Assembly (NCBI RefSeq): GCF_025548555.1
Contig: NZ_JAJLPA010000012.1
Location: forward strand, 1-64,000
DNA length: 64,000 bases
Source: Sphingomonas sp. A2-49
Lineage (GTDB): Bacteria; Pseudomonadota; Alphaproteobacteria; Sphingomonadales; Sphingomonadaceae
Direction: 5' to 3'
Part shown: in pieces, positions 18,269 through 26,623 of the stretch
Numbering within the stretch: position 1 is the stretch's first letter
How the letters are laid out: the number at the start of each line of letters is the position of its first letter
The notes under the pieces: model-generated
Databases searched by the model: none
Seen by the model: only the letters and a program-made list of their open reading frames with translations
Told to the model about the DNA's origin: nothing
Translations under genes and position numbers: made by a program

Positions 18269-19930
18269 ATGACCGATACCGCCCTCCACCCCTCCGCATT
18301 CGTGGCGCACGACGACCATGCGCATGCGGATGCCGACCACAAGCCGGGCTTCTTCGCCCGCTGGTTCATGTCGACCAACCACAAGGACATCGGGACGCTC
18401 TACCTGATCTTCGCGATCATCGCGGGGATCATCGGCGGCGCGATTTCGGGCCTGATGCGCGCCGAACTCGCGCAGCCGGGCATCCAGTATCTCGTCGGCT
18501 GGGCGAACTTCCTGCCCGGCGGCGACGGCGGCCTCGACCATGCGCTGCACCTGTGGAACGTGCTCATCACCGCGCACGGCCTCATCATGGTGTTCTTCAT
18601 GGTCATGCCGGCGATGATCGGCGGCTTCGGCAACTGGTTCGTGCCGATCATGATCGGCGCGCCCGACATGGCGTTCCCGCGGATGAACAACGTCAGCTTC
18701 TGGCTGCTCATCCCCGCCTTCTCGCTGCTGCTCGCCTCGCCGTTCTTCGGCGGTGCCGGCACCGGCTGGACGGTCTATGCGCCGCTGTCGACCTATGGCG
18801 AGCCCGGACCGTCGGTGGACATGGCGATCCTGTCGCTCCACCTCGCCGGCGCCTCGTCGATCCTCGGCGCGATCAACTTCATCACCACCATCTTCAACAT
18901 GCGCGCGCCGGGCATGACGCTGCACAAGATGCCGCTGTTCGTGTGGTCGGTACTGGTCACCGCCTTCCTGTTGCTGCTCGCGCTGCCGGTGCTCGCCGCC
19001 GCCATCACGATGCTGCTGACCGACCGCAACTTCGGCACGACCTTCTTCGATCCCGCCGGCGGCGGCGATCCGATCCTGTACCAGCATCTGTTCTGGTTCT
19101 TCGGCCACCCCGAAGTGTACATCATGATCCTGCCGGGCTTCGGCATCGTCAGCCAGATCATCGCCACGTTCAGCCGCAAGCCCGTCTTCGGCTATCTCGG
19201 CATGGCCTATGCCATGGTCGCGATCGGCGTCGTCGGCTTCGTCGTGTGGGCACACCACATGTTCGTCACCGGCCTCAGCGTGAACGTGAAGATGTACTTC
19301 ACCGCCGCGACGATGGTGATCGCGGTGCCGACCGGCATCAAGATCTTCAGCTGGATCGCGACGATGTGGGGCGGTTCGCTGACGTTCAAGACGCCGATGG
19401 TCTGGGCGATCGGCTTCATCTTCATGTTCACCGTCGGCGGCGTGACCGGCGTCGTGCTCGCCAACGGCGGTATCGACGACTACATGCAGGATACCTATTA
19501 CGTGGTGGCGCACTTCCACTACGTGCTGTCGCTGGGTGCGGTGTTCGGCCTGTTCGCCGGCTTCTATTACTGGTTCCCGAAGATGTTCGGGAAGATGTAC
19601 AACGAGGCCCTCGGCCAGGCGCACTTCTGGGTGTTCTTCCTGGGCGTGAACGTCATGTTCTTCCCGATGCATTTCCTGGGCCTGCAGGGCATGCCGCGTC
19701 GCTACCCGGACTATCCGGACGCCTATGCGACGTGGAACGCGATGGCGAGCCACGGCTATGAGATCATGGCCGCGGGCATGGTGATCTTCTTCGTCAACGT
19801 GGTCTATTCGCTGATCGCCGGGCCGAAGGCGCCCGACAATCCCTGGGGCGAAGGCGCGACGACGCTGGAGTGGACGCTGTCCTCGCCGCCGCCGTACCAC
19901 CAGTTCGAGACGCTGCCGAAGATCGACTGA
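18269..19930 (+). CDS. coxA: Cytochrome c oxidase subunit I (aa3 type)
   Basis: The 553-residue catalytic subunit carries heme a, heme a3 and CuB and pumps protons. Characteristic stretches are [30 protein letters not shown], the [13 protein letters not shown] loop with the cross-linked His/Tyr pair, WAHHMFVTG with two CuB His, and [10 protein letters not shown] with the heme ligands. Length and twelve-helix layout are normal. It follows coxB immediately and ends at a strong terminator, so coxBA is a closed two-gene unit here. Confidence 0.97.
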   Translation: MTDTALHPSAFVAHDDHAHADADHKPGFFARWFMSTNHKDIGTLYLIFAIIAGIIGGAISGLMRAELAQPGIQYLVGWANFLPGGDGGLDHALHLWNVLITAHGLIMVFFMVMPAMIGGFGNWFVPIMIGAPDMAFPRMNNVSFWLLIPAFSLLLASPFFGGAGTGWTVYAPLSTYGEPGPSVDMAILSLHLAGASSILGAINFITTIFNMRAPGMTLHKMPLFVWSVLVTAFLLLLALPVLAAAITMLLTDRNFGTTFFDPAGGGDPILYQHLFWFFGHPEVYIMILPGFGIVSQIIATFSRKPVFGYLGMAYAMVAIGVVGFVVWAHHMFVTGLSVNVKMYFTAATMVIAVPTGIKIFSWIATMWGGSLTFKTPMVWAIGFIFMFTVGGVTGVVLANGGIDDYMQDTYYVVAHFHYVLSLGAVFGLFAGFYYWFPKMFGKMYNEALGQAHFWVFFLGVNVMFFPMHFLGLQGMPRRYPDYPDAYATWNAMASHGYEIMAAGMVIFFVNVVYSLIAGPKAPDNPWGEGATTLEWTLSSPPPYHQFETLPKID

Positions 19931-19954
19931 CCGGCACGCCTTTCGCGAATCCCG

Positions 19955-19986
19955 ACGCCCCGGAGGTCATCCTCCGGGGCGTTTTT
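19955..19986 (+). terminator. Rho-independent terminator after coxA
   Basis: A perfect 12-base stem, ACGCCCCGGAGG paired with CCTCCGGGGCGT, with a TCAT loop, is followed directly by a run of T. It lies 25 bases after the coxA stop and is the clearest intrinsic terminator in the window. Confidence 0.93.
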
Positions 19987-20130
19987 CGTTGCCGCCCGCC
20001 GAACGCGGCAGCGACCGCGCCCGTCCGATCCGCGTTAACCTATGCCATTAAGATCGCGTGCTATAGGATGCTGCTATCCGGCACCCGTCGTGGAGGGGCG
20101 CCGGGCGCACCGGGTCGGGGGACTTGCACA

Positions 20131-21834
20131 GTGTTGGACGAAGCGTGGAGCGGCGCCGCGGCGCCTGCCGACGGCCTCGCGGAGGCAGCCGCCGTCACCG
20201 ATCCGCTGAGGCTGGGCGGCGTCATCGCTCCTGCGCTGCTGCTGGCGGCGTGCGGTGGGGGCGGTGGTGGCGGTTCCGCCCCGCCCGTCGCGTCGCCACC
20301 GGTGGTGGTCGTGCCGGCCGCGATCACCCCCGCACAGGCCAGCCGCTTCCTCGCACAGGCATCGATGGGTGCGACGCGTGCGACGATCGATACGGTCGTC
20401 TCCCGCCGCTACGAAGGCTGGATCGACGACCAGTTCGCCCTGCCCCGCGCGACGTCGCACTGGGACTGGCTGGTCGCCAACGGCTATGCCGCCGCCGCCA
20501 ACATCAACGCCGAAACCGGCTTCGACGCGACGCTGTGGCGGCAGATGATCGCCGAGCCCGACCAGTTGCGCCAGCGCGTCGGCATGGCGCTGCTCGACCT
20601 GCTCGTCGTCGGCATCGGCGGCGTCAACCTCAACTGGAAGCAGTTCGCCACCGCCGCCTATGTCGACGTGCTGCTCGACAATGCGTTCGGCAATTACCGC
20701 ACGTTGCTCGACGCGATCACGACCAACGCGGCGATGGCGTCGTTCCTTACCTTCCTCGGCAATCGCAAGGCGAACGCGACCACCGGCGCGCAGCCCGACG
20801 AGAATTACGCGCGCGAACTGATGCAGCTGTTCACGCTCGGTCTCTACCAGCTCAACATGGACGGCAGCGTCAAGACGCTCGCCGGCGTGCCGCAGGAAAC
20901 CTATACCCCCGCCGACGTCGCGGGGCTGGCGCGCGTGTTCACCGGGCTCAGCCTCGCGACGAACGTCAGCACGACGCCCGACCGCTATCGCCAGCCGCTG
21001 GTGATGAATGCCGCCCTGAACGAAACCGGCGCGGCGAGCTTCCTCGGCGCATCGACCAGCGGCGGCGGCATGGCGGCGGTGAAGGTCGCGCTCGACACCA
21101 TCTTCGCGCATCCCAACCTGCCCCCCTTCGTCTCGCGGCAGCTGATCCAGCGCCTCGTCACCAGCAACCCCAGCCCCGCCTATGTCGGCCGCGTCGCCGC
21201 AATCTTCGCGGACAACGGCGCGGGCACGCGCGGCGACCTCAAGTCCGTCATCAGGGCGATCCTGCTCGATACCGAGGCGCGCAGCGACGCCGCGCTGACC
21301 GGCGCCACCGCGGGCAAGCTGCGCGAACCGGTGATGCGGCTGACCGGCTGGGCGCGGATGGCGAAGATCGCCTCGCCCGCCAACGCCTGGGCGTTCGGCG
21401 ACACGTCGAGCCAGTCGACCCGGCTCGGCCAGTCGATGGGGCGCAGCGCCACCGTCTTCAACTTCTTCCGTCCGGCCTATTCTCCGCCCGCCACCGGGAT
21501 CAGCAGCGCCGGCCTCGTCGCGCCCGAATTCCAGATCACCAACGAGCAGAGCGTCGTCGCCTACGTCAACTACATGCAGGGGCTGGTCGCGAACGGCACC
21601 GGCGACATGAAGCCCGACTATACCGACCTGATCGCCAAGGCGGCGGACAGCGCCGCGCTGGTCGACGAGGTCAATCTGGTCCTCGCCGCCGGCCAGCTCG
21701 GCACGGCGACCGTGACGGCGATCCGAACCGCGGTCGACAGCGTCAGCGCCACCGCGACCAACGGTCCGGTCAACCGCGTCGGCATCGCGGTGTTGCTGAC
21801 GCTCGCCTCCCCCGATTTCCTGACGCAGCGGTGA
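20131..21834 (+). CDS. DUF1800 family lipoprotein
   Basis: The 567-residue protein carries a hydrophobic segment ending in a lipobox, ALLLAAC, followed by a Gly run and a DUF1800 domain. Visible domain features are ARFLAQASMGAT-like helices at the start, ENYARELMQLFTLGL, and VFNFFRPAYSPP near the end. I chose the GTG at 20131, 9 bases after a GGGGG run. An ATG at 20068 is possible but touches a TATAGG -10-like box. DUF1800 proteins are regularly paired with DUF1501 proteins; their role is unknown. Confidence 0.85.
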   Translation: MLDEAWSGAAAPADGLAEAAAVTDPLRLGGVIAPALLLAACGGGGGGGSAPPVASPPVVVVPAAITPAQASRFLAQASMGATRATIDTVVSRRYEGWIDDQFALPRATSHWDWLVANGYAAAANINAETGFDATLWRQMIAEPDQLRQRVGMALLDLLVVGIGGVNLNWKQFATAAYVDVLLDNAFGNYRTLLDAITTNAAMASFLTFLGNRKANATTGAQPDENYARELMQLFTLGLYQLNMDGSVKTLAGVPQETYTPADVAGLARVFTGLSLATNVSTTPDRYRQPLVMNAALNETGAASFLGASTSGGGMAAVKVALDTIFAHPNLPPFVSRQLIQRLVTSNPSPAYVGRVAAIFADNGAGTRGDLKSVIRAILLDTEARSDAALTGATAGKLREPVMRLTGWARMAKIASPANAWAFGDTSSQSTRLGQSMGRSATVFNFFRPAYSPPATGISSAGLVAPEFQITNEQSVVAYVNYMQGLVANGTGDMKPDYTDLIAKAADSAALVDEVNLVLAAGQLGTATVTAIRTAVDSVSATATNGPVNRVGIAVLLTLASPDFLTQR

Positions 21835-21839
21835 CCCAG

Positions 21840-23225
21840 ATGGACGTGACCCGAGACGCCTCCCGGCGCGCCTTCCTCAAGCGCTCCGCCGCGCTTGGCA
21901 TGGCGGGGGTCGCGGCGCCTTTCGTCACCAGCCTCGCCGCGATCGGCGAGGCCGCGGCGGCGACCGCGACCGACTACAAGGCGCTGGTCTGCGTCTTCCT
22001 CTACGGCGGCAACGATTATGCGAACACGCTGCCCGCCTATGACGCGGCGAGCTACGCGCAATATCAGGCGGCGCGCGCGAACATCGCGCTGACCCGCGAA
22101 TCGCTCGCCGATACGCTGCTGACGCCGACGATCGGGCTGCCCGGCGGGCGCCAATATGCGCTGGCGCCGACGATGGCGCCGCTGCTGCCGCTGTTCGACC
22201 AAGGCAGGCTGGCGGTCGCGCTCAACGTCGGCACGCTCGTGCAGCCGACGACCAAGACGCAATATCAGCAGAATGCGGTGCGGCTGCCGCCCAAATTGTT
22301 CAGCCACAACGACCAGCAGAGCTATTTCCAGGCCTCCAACCCGGAGGGCGCGACCTCGGGCTGGGGCGGCCGGATCGGCGACCTGTTCCAGGCGGGCAAC
22401 GGCGCCGCGACGCTCACCTGCATCAACGCGAGCGGCAATGCCGTGTACCTGACCGGGACGTCGGCGGTGCAATATGCGATCGGCACCGGCGGCCCGATCC
22501 CGCTCATCAACAATGCGACGTCGCTGTATGGATCGACGACCGCGGCGACGACGCTGCGCAGCCTGATGACGGGCGGCAACGCCAACCTGCTGGCGGGGGA
22601 GCACGCACGGGTCAGCAAGCGCGCGCTCGATACCTATGCGCAGGTCAGCGGCGCGCTCGGCGGCGCGCCCGCGGCGAACTTCCCGCTGTTCCCGACCGGC
22701 AACGGCCTCGCCGACCAGCTCAAGATGGTCGCCCGGCTGATCTCCGTCTCGTCCGAACTGGGCGCCAGGCGTCAGGTGTTCTTCGTCTCGCTCGGCGGGT
22801 TCGACCTGCACGACAATCTCGTCGCGCAGCATCCCGGGCTGGTCGGCCGCGTGGCGGCGGCGATGCGCGCCTTCTACGATACCACGGTCGCGCTCGGCGT
22901 CGCCGACAAGGTGACGAGCTTCACCGCGTCCGATTTCGGCCGGACGCTGCAATCGAACGACGACGGGTCGGACCATGGCTGGGGCAGCCATCATTTCGTC
23001 ATGGGCGGCGCGGTGCGCGGCCAGCGGTTCTACGGGGCGCCGCCGGCACTGGGCAACAACACCGCCGACGACGTCGGACAGGGTCGGCTGCTGCCGACGA
23101 CCTCGGTCGATCAATATGCGGCGACGCTGGCCAGCTGGTTCGGCGTCGGCAACGGCGCCATGACGACGGTCCTGCCCAACATGGGCAATTACAACCCGTC
23201 GAGCTGGAACCTCGGCTTCGTCTGA
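21840..23225 (+). CDS. DUF1501 family protein, Tat-exported
   Basis: The 461-residue protein begins with a twin-arginine signal (SRRAFLKR at residues 8-15, then a hydrophobic stretch ending about residue 40). It should therefore be folded before export. The DUF1501 domain has a sulfatase/phosphatase-like layout, with VFLYGGNDYANTLPAY near the start and TASDFGRTLQSNDDGSDHGW late. It follows the DUF1800 gene after five bases, and the pair is very likely co-expressed. A GTG at 21831 overlapping the upstream stop is an alternative start. Confidence 0.88.
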   Translation: MDVTRDASRRAFLKRSAALGMAGVAAPFVTSLAAIGEAAAATATDYKALVCVFLYGGNDYANTLPAYDAASYAQYQAARANIALTRESLADTLLTPTIGLPGGRQYALAPTMAPLLPLFDQGRLAVALNVGTLVQPTTKTQYQQNAVRLPPKLFSHNDQQSYFQASNPEGATSGWGGRIGDLFQAGNGAATLTCINASGNAVYLTGTSAVQYAIGTGGPIPLINNATSLYGSTTAATTLRSLMTGGNANLLAGEHARVSKRALDTYAQVSGALGGAPAANFPLFPTGNGLADQLKMVARLISVSSELGARRQVFFVSLGGFDLHDNLVAQHPGLVGRVAAAMRAFYDTTVALGVADKVTSFTASDFGRTLQSNDDGSDHGWGSHHFVMGGAVRGQRFYGAPPALGNNTADDVGQGRLLPTTSVDQYAATLASWFGVGNGAMTTVLPNMGNYNPSSWNLGFV

Positions 23226-23629
23226 CCGCGCTGGCGTCACAAGGTCGCGCGCGAGCATGCCGGCAAGGGCGGGGCAGGACGGGTTCGCGATCGCGATGCC
23301 GGCGCGGTGCGACACGTCGGGTGCCGAGAGCGAGTACTGCCGGTTCGGGTTCGAGATCGGCTGGATCGCCGAGCGCGATGAACTGCCGGACTTCGCGCCG
23401 GCGATCGAACGGGCGACGACAGGCGCGCCGTTGCTGCGGATGCGACGCCGCGCCGACGGCACCGTCCCTCGCGACCCCGTCGACCGCCCCTGCGCCGGAA
23501 CACCTCGTCGGGAGGCGCCGGTACCGACCTCGGGCACGACCCTGCCGGGCACCGGCACGAGGTGACGCAGTCCGGCCCTGGCGGGCAGCGGGAAGGGTCG
23601 CGGGTCGTCGGCGCATGTCAGGCTGCGGG
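23226..23629. other. Gene-poor stretch of about 400 bases
   Basis: No convincing gene was found. A 102-codon plus-strand frame (23257-23565) and minus-strand frames cross it, but none resembles a family, has a good ribosome site or begins sensibly. The next 140 bases hold an RHS remnant, so this stretch may be decayed coding DNA too far gone to identify. Confidence 0.5.
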
Positions 23630-23770
23630 ATTGGGGAGCGCTACTGGCACGGTGCGGGGGTGGACGGACCGGTGGTGTGGTACGATGGCGCCGGGAGCGG
23701 GCAGCGCCGCTGGCTGGGCGCGGATGATCACGGCTCGGGCGGCGGTGACGGCGGAGCCAGCGGTATCGTC
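23630..23770 (+). pseudogene. RHS repeat-associated core fragment
   Basis: One frame reads GERYWHGAGVDGPVVWYDGA, then about 12 residues later ends in LGADDHGS. This matches the RHS/YD-repeat core pattern of the type RYVHGPGVDEPLVWYEGAG...LHADERGS. After HGS the expected VAVTD continuation appears only in the next frame (AVT), so a frameshift is likely. There is no intact start, no upstream repeats and no toxin tip. It is a relic of a polymorphic-toxin or RHS protein, overlapped at its end by the convergent small gene. Confidence 0.7.
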
Positions 23771-24207
23771 AGCAAGGTGTCGTTATCGCCCGGTTGGTCG
23801 ATCACCAGATCGCCGCTCGGCCTGTAGCCGTGGTCCGTGAGAAAGCGTTGCAGATTGCCGTCGAAAGGGGTCGGCGTCAGACCCTGGTCTCCCAGGGCGG
23901 CGACAAGTTTACACCCGCGCTCACAGACGATCTGCGCTTCCCGGATCGCTGGGAATTGCTTGACGAGGGCGGCGGTCAGATCCTCCGGCCTTCCGGATCG
24001 AAGGTCGGCCGCCGGCGGCAAAGGCGGTACCGTCGCAGGCGGCGACGGCGCCGGCGATGCGCCGGTCGTGACGATGCGGACATCCCCCTGCCCGGACGGC
24101 GCGTCGGCCCCGGTTCGGATCGAGCTGGCAGCGATAACTGCAAGGCCGGCGAGAAGGGCAGCCGCCGCGAAGCCGGTCAGGGCGCGGGGAGTTGGTTCGA
24201 ACGGCAT
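23728..24207 (-). CDS. Small membrane-anchored protein of unknown function
   Basis: The 159-residue protein has one N-terminal membrane segment at about residues 9-28. A Pro/Ala-rich stretch follows, then a compact domain with two closely spaced Cys (VCERGCKL) and a Pro-rich tail. The ATG at 24207 is preceded by an AAGGAAG ribosome site at good spacing, which decides it over the ATG at 24231. I do not recognise the domain. It lies 61 bases after the GDPD gene on the same strand and may be its last operon member. Confidence 0.65.
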   Translation of the reverse strand: MPFEPTPRALTGFAAAALLAGLAVIAASSIRTGADAPSGQGDVRIVTTGASPAPSPPATVPPLPPAADLRSGRPEDLTAALVKQFPAIREAQIVCERGCKLVAALGDQGLTPTPFDGNLQRFLTDHGYRPSGDLVIDQPGDNDTLLTIPLAPPSPPPEP

Positions 24208-24268
24208 CGATCGCTTCCTTGGTCCGTGCATGGACGAGCCGGGTCCGGCGGCTCGCCCATGCCCGCCG

Positions 24269-25468
24269 TCAATTGCTGATGACGCTGGTGTTCCGTCGCC
24301 CCTGGCTGCGCAGCGTGGAGATCGCGGTCATGGGATCATCCGTGATGACATAGGAGAAGCTGCCGCTGGCCACGCTCGTGATCCAGTTCAGGTTTTCGCG
24401 ATTGTCGTAGGTTTCCTGCCCCCAGCCATGCTGGGATTTCCACAGCCAGTAGCGAGGATCGGTGCAGCAATGTCCGTCCGCCGCGAAATAGCTGTTATAT
24501 CGCGTTTCCGGCACCGGCTGATACGCGCCCAATACCTTCACGTTCGTCTGGGTCGTGCGCATGGCGTAATAGGAATTTATGATATTGTTGAGCGGATAGG
24601 ACAGGGAGTTGTCATATTGCTTGAGGCGCACCTCGGTCGCATAGACATAGTCCTTCGCGTAATAGGACCGCCAATTGGCCAGCGAATTCCCGGGGCCGCC
24701 GCTTGCATCGATGAAGTCGGCGCCGAACACCGGGATCAGGCGGAAACGACCGCCTTCGGTGCCGGGATTGAAGAAGCCCTTTTGCTCGAATGACGCCGCG
24801 TCGTTGCCGATGGCACTGACCGGCATCTTGAAATAGACCCAGCGCTCTGCCGGCGTGCCCCACGCGTTGCGGTATCCCTTCACGATATCCCACGCCACCT
24901 TGGCGGCCGGGACGTCCTTGACGTCCAGCAGGAGGATCATCGACAGCCGCTTGTCCCGGATGGCGCTCAGGATGTCGTGCAACCTGGTAAAACGGCTGTC
25001 GCTGTAGCCCGAGAGATTGGGATAGCGCAGGTGCAGGTTCCAGTCCTGGCCGGGGAAGGCATCGATATTGGGGTTGTATCCGGCGTGGGTATACGGGTCG
25101 TATGGCTGCCCGTTCACCGCCGTATAGGCATTGGTGGTGCGGCCCAGATTGGTGTCGTGAAGAACGACCGCATTGCCTATGCTGTCCAGCCGGATGTCGA
25201 TTTCGGAACATTCGATACCGTTCGCGGCAGCGGCCTCGATCGCCGCAACCGAGTTTTCAGGGATGTTGCGCAGCCAGTCGGCATGCGAGTTCGTCCCCAC
25301 CGCGGTCCCATGCAGCCCGCGATGCGCGCACACGATCGTCATGTCCCTGTGCGCGCTTTTCAGCAGGTTGCCGATCTTGTCCGTGTTGTAAGTCTGCGCC
25401 GCTGCCGGCGTGGCGGCGACCATGGTCAGCAGCAGCATGGCGGCGAGTCTTTTCGTGCGTATGTCCAT
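24269..25468 (-). CDS. Secreted glycerophosphodiester phosphodiesterase family enzyme
   Basis: The 399-residue protein has a signal peptide of about 25 residues and a GDPD catalytic core. Visible catalytic elements are H49-R50 in VCAHRG, IPENSVAAIEAA, the metal ligands E89 and D91 in SEIDIRLD, and H104 in VVLHD. GDPDs split glycerophosphodiesters to glycerol 3-phosphate and an alcohol. The protein is longer than cytosolic GDPDs and rich in Asn/Tyr, and its DNA has visibly lower G+C than its neighbours, suggesting transfer. It starts three bases after the upstream unknown gene. Confidence 0.87.
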   Translation of the reverse strand: MDIRTKRLAAMLLLTMVAATPAAAQTYNTDKIGNLLKSAHRDMTIVCAHRGLHGTAVGTNSHADWLRNIPENSVAAIEAAAANGIECSEIDIRLDSIGNAVVLHDTNLGRTTNAYTAVNGQPYDPYTHAGYNPNIDAFPGQDWNLHLRYPNLSGYSDSRFTRLHDILSAIRDKRLSMILLLDVKDVPAAKVAWDIVKGYRNAWGTPAERWVYFKMPVSAIGNDAASFEQKGFFNPGTEGGRFRLIPVFGADFIDASGGPGNSLANWRSYYAKDYVYATEVRLKQYDNSLSYPLNNIINSYYAMRTTQTNVKVLGAYQPVPETRYNSYFAADGHCCTDPRYWLWKSQHGWGQETYDNRENLNWITSVASGSFSYVITDDPMTAISTLRSQGRRNTSVISN

Positions 25469-25471
25469 CGT

Positions 25472-26623
25472 TCAATCCTTCGCTGCGGAATTGGGGAGGC
25501 CATGCGGTGCCTGCCCGGCGATAGCGGCCGGCTCCGGCACGAAGACCGAAGGAGGCGGGGCCGGTACGTCGGCCGGGGACAGCAGCGATCCCGTGTCGGG
25601 ATCGTAGCGGAAGACTTCGGTGACGGTGCCGGTGACCACGCGCAGGATCCCGGGATCGTCGGTCACGCGGATCGGGACCGGCGCGGCGCCGGGGCACGCG
25701 ACCAGCGCACCGGTGTCGAAGCCGGTGCCGCCCGCGGGGCGGACACGGCAGGGCGCCTCGCCGGGGCGGCCGATTTCCAGCCACCCTTCCGGGGTTATCC
25801 GATGGCTGTAGACGCCACGACCGTCGGGGCCGATCGTCGTGAAGGTCGCACCGCGATCGAACCGGCGATCGGCGACCGCCAGCCCCTTCACGCCGACGAT
25901 GTTGTGCGTCAGCAGCCCGTCGTCGCCGATATAATAATGGCCGATCTGCGTGCCGGTGTCGTCCGGCCAGCGCAGGTGCATATGCACGTGGGGCGGCGCA
26001 TCGCCATGGCCGTGCGGGGCATTCGTGTCGAACCCCATGATCTGGATCCGCCCCAGCCCGCCACGCGCCACCGCCTCGCCCAGGCCAAGCCGGCGCACGA
26101 CCTCGCGCTGGGCGAATTCCAGGTTGTCCGCCGCACGGCGTTGCAGCACCGGGAACGGGCCGCTCGCATAGGGGCCGGCACGACGCGCCGGATCGGCATG
26201 TTCGAAGCGCAGCACCATGCCCGGCTCCACGATATGCGTCGCGACCTCCGCCGCGGTGACCGCGTCGGCGGTCACGGGCGGCAGCGCGACGACCAGTCCC
26301 CCCGCCCGTGCGCGGAACGGCACGTCGCCGCCTTCGAGCAGCACCCGGCGGATCGCAGCCGGGGGGCCGAAAAACGCCAGCTCGAGCGAGCGCCGCCGCG
26401 GCACGTCGAGCGCGACGACCGTCTCGCGCGCATTGTCCGCGTTGAACAGCGGCACGGTGACCGGTGCGCAGGCGGGGCAGGAGGCGGGATCGAAGCGCAT
26501 CGCCGGCCCGGCGCCGCGCCTGACGAATTTGAGGACGACGCGCACGCGATCCGCATCGGTGTCGGCGGCCGGCGTCGGCACGGCGGACGCCAGCAGCAGC
26601 GCGACCGCCAGGCCCCTCACCAT
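25472..26623 (-). CDS. Secreted protein of unknown function with a His-rich motif
   Basis: The 383-residue protein has a signal peptide of about 20 residues and two nearby Cys in CPAC at about residues 49-52. A dense His motif, PHGHGDAPPHVHMHLRW at residues 203-219, is followed by IGHYYIGDDGLLTHN and a beta-rich C-terminal half ending in a Pro-rich tail. I do not recognise the family. The His cluster suggests metal binding, which is inference. Its start overlaps the TonB-receptor stop by seven bases, so it is coupled to the receptor. Confidence 0.8.
   Translation of the reverse strand: MVRGLAVALLLASAVPTPAADTDADRVRVVLKFVRRGAGPAMRFDPASCPACAPVTVPLFNADNARETVVALDVPRRRSLELAFFGPPAAIRRVLLEGGDVPFRARAGGLVVALPPVTADAVTAAEVATHIVEPGMVLRFEHADPARRAGPYASGPFPVLQRRAADNLEFAQREVVRRLGLGEAVARGGLGRIQIMGFDTNAPHGHGDAPPHVHMHLRWPDDTGTQIGHYYIGDDGLLTHNIVGVKGLAVADRRFDRGATFTTIGPDGRGVYSHRITPEGWLEIGRPGEAPCRVRPAGGTGFDTGALVACPGAAPVPIRVTDDPGILRVVTGTVTEVFRYDPDTGSLLSPADVPAPPPSVFVPEPAAIAGQAPHGLPNSAAKD

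Noticed and set aside
23257..23565. A 102-codon plus-strand frame as a gene
   Set aside because: It has no recognisable domain, no ribosome site and an irregular Arg/Pro-rich end. It may be decayed DNA linked to the RHS relic.
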